A DNA stretch of 54,771 bases. Origin: Vampirovibrio chlorellavorus. GTDB taxonomy: Bacteria; Cyanobacteriota; Vampirovibrionia; Vampirovibrionales; Vampirovibrionaceae. Positions 49,077 through 54,771 of this stretch are shown here, in pieces (the first letter of the stretch is position 1; each line of letters starts with the position of its first letter). Both the position numbers and the translations under genes were made by a program. The notes under the pieces are model-generated. The model searched no databases, was not told the origin of the DNA, and worked only from the letters and a program-made list of their open reading frames with translations. Location: NCBI RefSeq assembly GCF_003149375.1, contig NZ_QFWH01000011.1:1-54771 (forward strand), read 5' to 3'.

Positions 49077-49463
49077 ATGACTCTCTCATCTCACCGAACC
49101 GGTTGCCGGGGCGAAGAAATTGCGCAATCTTACCTGAAAAACAGGGGCTTTCGTCTGGAAGCCCGTAACTGGCGTAGTGGTAAACTCGGAGAGATTGATC
49201 TCGTTGTTTATCACCCTGCCCAGTCCATCCTGGTTTTTGTGGAGGTGAAAACCCGCAGAACCGGCTTTTTGGAAAGCCCGCTGGAGGCGATCAGCCCGGG
49301 GAAGGTGCAACGCATGCTGCAACTGGCGGAGGCCTATCTGGCCACTCACCCCGGCCATGCGGACTGTGGCGTTCGCTTTGATCTTATCAGTATCGTTTTT
49401 CCCGGCAATAACAAACCGGCAGACGTTCTGCACCTGGAAAACGCCTTCGGGACAGATGGCTAA
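49077..49463 (+). CDS. YraN/UPF0102 family putative endonuclease
   Basis: 128 residues from ATG 49077 (an extension to 49023 is possible but falls outside the family). GCRGEEIAQSYLKNRGFRLE, NWRSGKLGEIDLVVYH and the nuclease motif VFVEVKTRR give the E/D/ExK layout of UPF0102, thought to act on DNA during processing or uptake. It lies between the helical protein and the ferredoxin; no clear ribosome site, so the mRNA may be nearly leaderless. Confidence 0.88.
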   Translation: MTLSSHRTGCRGEEIAQSYLKNRGFRLEARNWRSGKLGEIDLVVYHPAQSILVFVEVKTRRTGFLESPLEAISPGKVQRMLQLAEAYLATHPGHADCGVRFDLISIVFPGNNKPADVLHLENAFGTDG

Positions 49464-49615
49464 CCCTCGGTGGTCTGGATGTTTTTTGGGGAAATCTGTG
49501 AAAAGGGTGTTTGCTGATCGGCAGGGCCGCTGAGGGTGTATGATAGACAGGTGCGGCCCTTCGAGGGTCTCATTCTGACGTTGATTCATATTGATAGAGA
49601 GCAGGAAACCCCAGT

Positions 49616-49888
49616 ATGCCGAAAGTCACTTTTTTACCCAGTGGACAATCCATAGAGATTGATGGGGAGACCACCTTGCGAGAGGCCGCCCATCTGCTCA
49701 ATGTCAGTGTGCATGATCGCTGCGGGGGCATGGGTGCTTGTTGTAACTGCATTGTCACCATTCAGGAGGGGCAGGAAAATGTTTGCCCCAAGTCCGTGGT
49801 GGAAGAGGCGGTGTTCTACCTGTCCCCCAATGACAGATTGTCCTGCCAGTGCCGCTTGACGGGGGATGTGGTGGTTAAAACCATTTAA
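49616..49888 (+). CDS. [2Fe-2S] ferredoxin
   Basis: 90 residues. The four ligand cysteines are in HDRCGGMGACCNCIV and the later LSCQCRLTGD, in a plant/adrenodoxin-like fold with IDGETTLREAAHLLN. The loop has an extra Cys next to the ligand (ACCNC), and there is another (VCPKS). It would be a cytoplasmic one-electron carrier; the partner reductase is not in the window. Confidence 0.88.
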   Translation: MPKVTFLPSGQSIEIDGETTLREAAHLLNVSVHDRCGGMGACCNCIVTIQEGQENVCPKSVVEEAVFYLSPNDRLSCQCRLTGDVVVKTI

Positions 49889-49960
49889 GCCGCTGGATTG
49901 TGTGATAATAGAAGGTGGTTTTGACACTGTTGTGATTGAATTGAAGCGAGAGAGCAAGGC

Positions 49961-50470
49961 ATGTTATCCAGAAGGCGTTTTACGGGTTTATCGTTAATCA
50001 ATGGCGCGCTGCTGGGCTTGCTTGCATTCATCCTGGTCCTGGGTGGGGTGATCCTCTATCGGTCTATGAACGAACAGAAAGAAGTGGCCCGTAGTTTTGA
50101 GAGCTGGCTTGAGAATGCCAAGGGCTATCAGGAAGCCCTTCGGGTTCAGGCCCAAACCCGAAAGCCGATATTGCTGTATTTTTACGCCACCTGGTGTCCC
50201 CACTGCAAAGACTTTGCCGCGAATGTCCTGGCCAAGCCTGAAATGCAGGCTTTTGTGAAAAACTATCCCCACGTCCGTGTTGCCCCGGACAATGGCCAGG
50301 CGGAACAGAAACTGATGTCTGAATTCGGCGCGGAAGGCTACCCCACGTTTTACGTGGTTTTGCCAAGCCAAAAACCGGTCATGGTGGATACGTTCACCCT
50401 GGAAACCAATCCGCCCCGGCCTAAAACAGCGGCGGAATTCATTCAATCCATTCAGGCCGTGCTGAAATAA
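49961..50470 (+). CDS. Membrane-anchored thioredoxin-like protein
   Basis: 169 residues: N-terminal anchor (INGALLGLLAFILVLGGVIL), then a thioredoxin fold with the active site ATWCPHCKDFAANVL (CPHC as in DsbA/DsbC-like oxidoreductases), cis-Pro in EGYPTFYVV, facing the periplasm. It could assist disulfide formation or reduction, e.g. of exported pilins or haem proteins. It lies about 70 bases after the ferredoxin gene and 33 before the hydrolase. Confidence 0.88.
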   Translation: MLSRRRFTGLSLINGALLGLLAFILVLGGVILYRSMNEQKEVARSFESWLENAKGYQEALRVQAQTRKPILLYFYATWCPHCKDFAANVLAKPEMQAFVKNYPHVRVAPDNGQAEQKLMSEFGAEGYPTFYVVLPSQKPVMVDTFTLETNPPRPKTAAEFIQSIQAVLK

Positions 50471-50503
50471 GAGGCACACAGTCAATCCTAGAGGGGAACG
50501 GAG

Positions 50504-51070
50504 ATGGACAATCCGGGTCATCGCTATTTATTACGGCAGGATCAGGCCCTGTTATTGCTGGTGGATGTGCAGGAGAAGCTGCTACCGGCTATGGGCCATC
50601 CGGAGCGTTTACAGGACAGCATTGCCACCCTGCTGAAAGCCTGTGATTTGCTGAGCGTGCCCATTGTGGTCACTGAGCAAGTGCCTCACAAATTGGGTTC
50701 AACCGTGCAGGCCTTAAGAAATTTGCTGCCGGTGGAAGCGGCCATTTTTGAAAAAACCAGCTTTGGCTGTGGAGAGTCTCCCGATATTCTGGCGTTTTTA
50801 AACAGCCTGGAACGGGAACAGGTTATTCTGTGTGGGCTGGAGACCCATGTGTGTGTTCAGCAAACCGCCCATCAGTTGCTGGAGCGCGGATTTGAAGTGC
50901 ATTTGATGAGCGATGCGGTTCAATCCCGGGCCAAGCACAACCACAAGACGGCAATTACCCGCATGATCCAGTCCGGGGTTATCCCCTCCACGGTTGAGGC
51001 GGCTTTGTTTGAGCTGCTGGCTGATTGTGAGCATCCGGCCTTCCGCGGCGTGCAGGCTTTGATTAAGTAA
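50504..51070 (+). CDS. Isochorismatase-family hydrolase
   Basis: 188 residues. LLLVDVQEKLLPAMG carries the catalytic Asp, FEKTSFGC the Lys, and VILCGLETHVCVQQTAHQLL the nucleophilic Cys, the usual D-K-C triad. The family includes nicotinamidases and other amidases; this one lacks a nicotinamidase-type metal site as far as I can see, resembling the YcaC/ISOC1 group. ATG 50504 has AGGGGAACGG upstream. Confidence 0.92.
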   Translation: MDNPGHRYLLRQDQALLLLVDVQEKLLPAMGHPERLQDSIATLLKACDLLSVPIVVTEQVPHKLGSTVQALRNLLPVEAAIFEKTSFGCGESPDILAFLNSLEREQVILCGLETHVCVQQTAHQLLERGFEVHLMSDAVQSRAKHNHKTAITRMIQSGVIPSTVEAALFELLADCEHPAFRGVQALIK

Positions 51071-51162
51071 ACGGCCCATGAGCCTCGGATAGGACCCACC
51101 CAGCCGGGTGTTAGCGGAGAAGGCTTGGACAGGGCAGGGTTTGGACGATGGGACGGCCTCGT

Positions 51163-52125
51163 CTAGCGGGTAGCGACCGGCAACTCTTGCTTGCAACGCT
51201 CCGTGGCCTCCAGCAGGGCGTCCAGAATACCCGGCTCATCGAAGGCGTGGCCCGCATCGGGGATGATGCGCAGTTCGGCGCCGGGCAAGGCCTGACTGAG
51301 TTCATAGGCGTTTTGGGCCGGACAAACCACATCGTAACGCCCATGGATGATCCAGGTGGGAATGTGGGCGATTTTATGGGCGTCTCGCAGGAGCTGGTTC
51401 GGTTCCAGCCAGCAGTTATGAATAAAGTAATGGCACTCAATACGGGCCATGGATAAGGCGTGATGGGCCTCTTCAAAGTGATCAATCACCGTGGGGTCCG
51501 GCTTTAGCTTGCAGGTGGCCCCTTCCCACTTACTCCAGGCTTTGGCCGCCGCCAGTCGGGTGTGTTCGTTGGGGCTGGTTAACAGCTCGTAGTAGCTTTG
51601 CACCAGATTTCCCCGTTTCTCCGGCGGCACGGGTTTGAGATACTCCGCCCAGAATTCCGGGAAGATCCAGCTGGTGCCCTGCTGATAGAACCACTGGATT
51701 TCTTCGGGGCGACACAGGAAGACGCCCCGCAACACCAGATGCGTGACCCGTTCCGGGTGGGTTTGGGCGTAGGTCAATGAGAGGGTACTCCCCCATGAGC
51801 CGCCAAAGACCAGCCACTGATCAAGGTTCAAGTGCTGGCGAATGGCCTCGATATCGGCCACCAGATCCCAGGTGGTGTTATGCTCCAGGGAGGCGTGGGG
51901 GCGGCTTTTGCCTGCGCCCCGCTGATCAAACAGGATAATGCGGTAGTGGGCCGGATCAAAGAGCCGTCGGTGGTTGGTGGAAAGCCCCGCACCGGGACCA
52001 CCGTGCAGAAACAGAGCGGGTTGCCCTTGGGGGTTGCCCACTTCTTCCACGTACAGGGTATGTCCGTTGGAGACGGGCAGGTAAAAGCTGTTGAATGGTT
52101 TGATTTCCGGAAATAAAGTGCGCAT
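51163..52125 (-). CDS. pip: Proline iminopeptidase
   Basis: 320 residues of the alpha/beta-hydrolase S33 family that releases N-terminal proline. ALFLHGGPGAGLSTNHRRLF holds the HGGPG oxyanion motif, LFDQRGAGKSRPH follows, the nucleophile is in VFGGSWGSTLSLTYAQ, and the Asp and His lie in IHGRYDVVCP and DAGHAFDEPGI. ATG 52125 with AAGAGGGG upstream is preferred to a GTG at 52143. Cytoplasmic, monocistronic. Confidence 0.96.
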   Translation of the reverse strand: MRTLFPEIKPFNSFYLPVSNGHTLYVEEVGNPQGQPALFLHGGPGAGLSTNHRRLFDPAHYRIILFDQRGAGKSRPHASLEHNTTWDLVADIEAIRQHLNLDQWLVFGGSWGSTLSLTYAQTHPERVTHLVLRGVFLCRPEEIQWFYQQGTSWIFPEFWAEYLKPVPPEKRGNLVQSYYELLTSPNEHTRLAAAKAWSKWEGATCKLKPDPTVIDHFEEAHHALSMARIECHYFIHNCWLEPNQLLRDAHKIAHIPTWIIHGRYDVVCPAQNAYELSQALPGAELRIIPDAGHAFDEPGILDALLEATERCKQELPVATR

Positions 52126-52351
52126 GAAAGCCCCTCTTGCCAATCAGGTACCTTATTATACCAGTTTGAATGATGCCCGTTGCAGTATTGGGGGAGGCTG
52201 GGCGGTTGCTGTCAGCTTGCGGGCATCAGGGCGTTTAGCGCTTTTTAAGCCGGAAAAATCGAAGGTCAGAGGGCGTATGGGTGGGGTGAAATATTTTTGA
52301 GGGAAGGACTGTGCAAGAGAGACGGCTTTTGTTAGGATAAGGCAGAAGCGT

Positions 52352-52434
52352 GCCCTTGTGGCGGAATGGTAGACGCTGCGGACTTAAAATCCGTTGATAG
52401 CAATATCGTGCCAGTTCGAGTCTGGCCAGGGGCA
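52352..52434 (+). tRNA. tRNA-Leu (UAA)
   Basis: Class II tRNA of 83 bases: acceptor GCCCTTG/CAGGGGC, anticodon loop CTTAAAA (anticodon TAA), long variable arm (TTGATAGCAATATCG), T arm GCCAG TTCGAGT CTGGC. CCA is not encoded (the gene is followed by TGC), unlike the tRNA-Ala at 41183. It borders an AT-rich, phage-like island, so its 3' end could be an integration site. Confidence 0.95.
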
Positions 52435-52584
52435 TGCTTTTATTTTGATTGAAGTTGGGTTTGAGATCTGAATTGTGGTCTGGGGAAACTATTAGGTTGT
52501 AATTATTTGCCAGAGACTTTTATCTATAACAGAGAAGTTGTAACAAATCTAATTTTTCGACTCTTTACTTGAGAACTGTACAAA

Positions 52585-53284
52585 ATGGCTTTTACCCTTG
52601 GTATTTATGAATTACTTGTTGCTCCCAAACTTTCAGAGCTAACTGTATGCAACATGCCTGATATGAGTGATTGTTATGAGCAATCTAAATACTGGATTTC
52701 CAACTATCTTCTGAATTCAATTTTGATTCAAAGATTAAATACCAAAGCTCATATCTATATTTTGAATCAGCTCAGACGCTCACAATCGGCTTTTAATGAA
52801 TATTGTAACGCCAAGTCTGCAATGGAAAATTATATCTTAAAGTATTAACGAAAAAAATCCAACCATTTCATTGTACTTGAAATCATTATTTCACCTTGAA
52901 ATGTTCATTAGTCAATCGTACCAGTCTTTTTTATTTTTAAAGACTTTTTTAAAAGATAACAACTGTCCCAAAGATATAGAAATTTTTGAAAATCAAAAAG
53001 CTCTATACGAAACTAAATTAAGAAAGTTTTATAATTTTAGTAAGCATATGGATGAAAAAATCCTCGAAGGACATCATCTTGAAACTGGTGGCGTTGCTTT
53101 ATGGATAACCAGTGCAGGTCTGGAATACAAATCAGAAGAAACTGGAGATATATGGTGTTTCCAGTGGGAGGAGATGAAAACTGTTTTATTAGATTTGGTA
53201 GAATCTGCTGAATTTATTTTAAAAGTACATTCAGTGCCGCTCGATTCTACTTGTCAAAAGTTAGCGTTTACTCCACAAAATTGA
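52585..53284 (+). pseudogene. Frameshifted AT-rich hypothetical gene (two halves)
   Basis: Two abutting frames make one protein. The first (52585-52848) ends ...NYILKY then TAA. Dropping one T from TATTAACG near 52845 gives K-Y-N-E-K-N-P-T-I-S-L and continues into the second frame (YLKSLFHLEMFISQSYQSFL through 53284). The joined product of about 230 residues fits a family of helical hypothetical proteins I recall with YEQ.K.WI.NYLLNS...FHLE.FISQ.YQ. The gene is far richer in A/T than the backbone and starts 150 bases after tRNA-Leu. Decay or a base-calling error cannot be separated here. Confidence 0.7.
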
Positions 53285-53428
53285 TATTGTTTTGGCCGCA
53301 TATTTGACCAGCGTTTCCACACAAATTCCCTTGATATCGGCAATCTGTTCCTGAGCCAGGCCCAGACCCGCCAGCATCTCGATTTCACTAATATCCTGTC
53401 CAGATAACCGTTTAGGAGGCCGAGGCAT
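53261..53428 (-). CDS. 55-residue HTH-like protein after the methyltransferase
   Basis: From ATG 53428 the peptide reads MPRPPKRLSGQDISEIEMLA, then GLGLAQEQIADIKGICVETL and KYAAKTISILWSKR. The middle is a sigma/Hin-type helix-turn-helix (GLAQEQIADIKGICVETLVK) of the kind seen at the N-terminus of small phage terminase subunits and phage regulators. Its start overlaps the methyltransferase stop by 17 bases; its end overlaps the frameshifted gene on the other strand by 24. It may be a truncated terminase small subunit. Confidence 0.6.
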   Translation of the reverse strand: MPRPPKRLSGQDISEIEMLAGLGLAQEQIADIKGICVETLVKYAAKTISILWSKR

Positions 53429-54406
53429 GATCCGCTCCTTTCAACTGATTCATAACAGACTGGGCCACTGATTGCATGAGCAAGGGGGGCACGGCGTTTC
53501 CCAAGCGTCCCCATTGCTGTTCAAACGTGCCAAACAAGACAAAATCATCGGGAAATGAGCACACCCGTTTCAATTCCCCGATGCTCAAAAAACGATCCTC
53601 TTCCGGGTGCAACAAGCCGCATTGTCCGGCCCGGATGGTTTTACAGACCGTGGGGCTGGGCTTGTGCCAACTGAGCCGCTGCAAGGAAAAATCATTTCCT
53701 TTTTGCTGATAGCGCGCATGCAAATCCGCCCCAGACTCACCGGGCTTCAAAGCTTTGGCAATGGCTAGCGCCCTCCCCACAGGAGCTTGAGTCAGGCCCG
53801 GATTGCTTAAGTCCTTTACAGCCTCACTGAAGCCGATTGGATGCGTCTGAGGATATGGGTGCAGTGGCGTTATTCCTAAATCATTACGCAGACCCACAAC
53901 AATCACCCACTTGCGCGCCTGAGGCACCCCGTAATATGCGGCATTTAACACTCTGGCTTGCACCCGGTAACCAGCGTCTTGCAGCACCTGAACCATCTCT
54001 TGAAAAATAGGCCGCATTTTACCGCTCACCAGCCCCGGCACATTCTCCATAACAAAGGCTTTGGGCTGAAAGGCCTTTAAAAAACGCACATACTCTTCAA
54101 ACAAGCGGTTCCGGGGATCCTGAACCTGACGCTTACCCGCCAAGGAGAATCCCTGACAGGGCGGTGAACCGTCCAGAATATCCAGTTCCCCTTGTTGCAG
54201 GCCCAATTCAGCCATGATTTCCTGAGGATTCAATCTTGTAATATCCCCATCCAGCAGCAAGGTACCGGGATGATTTGCTTTATAAGTGGCACCGCATGCG
54301 GATCCCGCTCTACTGCTGCGAGTACCTTACAACCGGCCAGTTTATATCCCAGGCTGGATCCGCCACACCCGGCAAACAGGCTTAAAACTTGGGGCGACCT
54401 AGACAT
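53412..54406 (-). pseudogene. C5-cytosine DNA methyltransferase, interrupted by one frameshift
   Basis: From ATG 54406 (GGAGGGA upstream) the sequence gives motif I, VLSLFAGCGGSSLGYKLAG, and VERDPHAV, then loses frame; from 54290 onward another frame gives ATYKANHPGTLLLDGDI, motif IV GSPPCQGFS (catalytic Cys), VMENVPGL, QARKWVIVVG and RLGNAVPPLL. Restoring one base in GTGCC (54288-54292; e.g. GTGGCC) rejoins them. All ten-motif landmarks survive, so loss is recent or is a consensus error. It overlaps the ParB-like gene by eight bases and the HTH gene by 17. No restriction enzyme is visible; an orphan phage methyltransferase is likely. Confidence 0.85.
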
Positions 54407-54771
54407 GAACGATCCCTCCACAATGCGGGCAGGCCACCGTCTTACTCTCATTCAGTGATTCGGTTAACTCCGGACCCAGTTCCGGCAAGTTCGGCAGCTT
54501 CAACAAATCATCCAGTTCGATGCGCTCAAAACCGGTCAAGGCCAATAGAGTGTCATCCAGCTTGCACAAGGCTTCAAATTCACTCCGCAAGGCCTCTAGA
54601 TCAAAGCCTGTGTTGCTTGCGATCTTGTTATGAGCAATCCGATACGCCTTCTTTTGCGCTTCACTCAAATGCGTCAACCGGATCACCGGCAGGGTCTCCA
54701 GCCTCAATAACTGAGCGCCAGATAGCGACCCACCCCTTTCACGATTTCACCGGCTTCATCCACGGCAATGG
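54399..54771 (-). pseudogene. ParB-like nuclease-domain protein, frameshifted and partial
   Basis: The C-terminal part reads LETLPVIRLTHLSEAQKKAY, RIAHNKIASNTGFDLEALRS, LLALTGFERIELDDLL and ends in a CPHCGGIVHV half-ribbon, typical of phage ParB-like proteins next to methyltransferase and terminase genes. Upstream, IAVDEAGEIVKGVGRYLA (expected ParB GxGRYLAA region) is in another frame; one missing base in GGCGCT (54715-54719) separates them. The gene runs off the window. It is first in the overlapping ParB-methyltransferase-HTH set. Confidence 0.75.

Overview
The window looks like a piece of a moderately GC-rich, diderm bacterial chromosome. The RND exporter with TolC-like outer-membrane partner, the lipoprotein adaptor and the many signal-peptide proteins imply an outer membrane. 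Several otherwise unrecognised proteins resemble families I associate with non-photosynthetic cyanobacterial relatives (Melainabacteria/Vampirovibrionia): a small helical protein at 48634 starting MGFAASQARYMMLTARKSDL, a protein with three LExxLFGxxY...RLxRLExxVF modules at 46148-47461, and a DUF2993 protein at 19059-20021. That placement is inference from memory, not a phylogeny. The left edge lies inside an IS5-type transposase and the right edge inside a ParB-like gene, so both may be contig ends.

Layout. 1-1.6 kb: IS fragment and two type IV pilin-like genes on the minus strand; the second has a TCTG tetranucleotide tract across its start and is out of frame as written. 1.8-4.8 kb: ffh, then a secreted-looking protein with a (TP)28 linker. 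4.9-11.1 kb: a czcCBA-type divalent-metal efflux operon led by a His-rich small protein, divergent from an exported KatG (11.5-13.8 kb). 13.9-23.2 kb: half-size TauE/SafE protein, small proteins, a P-type ATPase lacking usual M6 ligand residues, a glycine-zipper stress protein, a DUF2993 protein, a TPR protein and a repetitive beta-solenoid-like protein. 23.3-26.7 kb: msrB and a three-gene overlapping operon (LLM flavin oxidoreductase, asparaginase II, cyclase/arylformamidase). 27-34.7 kb: small membrane proteins, DUF2203, an SDR epimerase, an SRPBCC protein, two unknown proteins, hemL and OsmC. 34.8-41.3 kb: an exported unknown, a KGG-repeat protein, a tandem LigB pair, an aminotransferase and tRNA-Ala. 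41.6-47.5 kb: a 1313-residue HEAT-like/subtilisin protein, an alkyl-DNA repair protein that overlaps it convergently, and the three-module protein. 47.8-52.1 kb: PilZ protein, small helical protein, YraN, ferredoxin, membrane thioredoxin, isochorismatase-like hydrolase, proline iminopeptidase.

The final 2.3 kb after tRNA-Leu(UAA) is different. It begins AT-rich and carries a frameshifted hypothetical gene, then (minus strand) a ParB-like gene, a C5 cytosine methyltransferase and a tiny HTH-like gene that overlap one another. Three independent single-base frame breaks sit in these 2.3 kb. This looks like a decaying phage-like or integrative island inserted beside a tRNA, unless the breaks are consensus errors at a contig end.

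Themes: metal and peroxide defence (czc, KatG, MsrB, OsmC, ferredoxin, thioredoxin) and cell-surface or extracellular proteins (pilins, PilZ, subtilase, beta-solenoid, TP-linker protein). The strongest candidate for something undescribed is the phase-variable pilin: two start codons in two different wrong frames precede the tetranucleotide tract, so losing one unit connects one start and gaining one unit connects the other.
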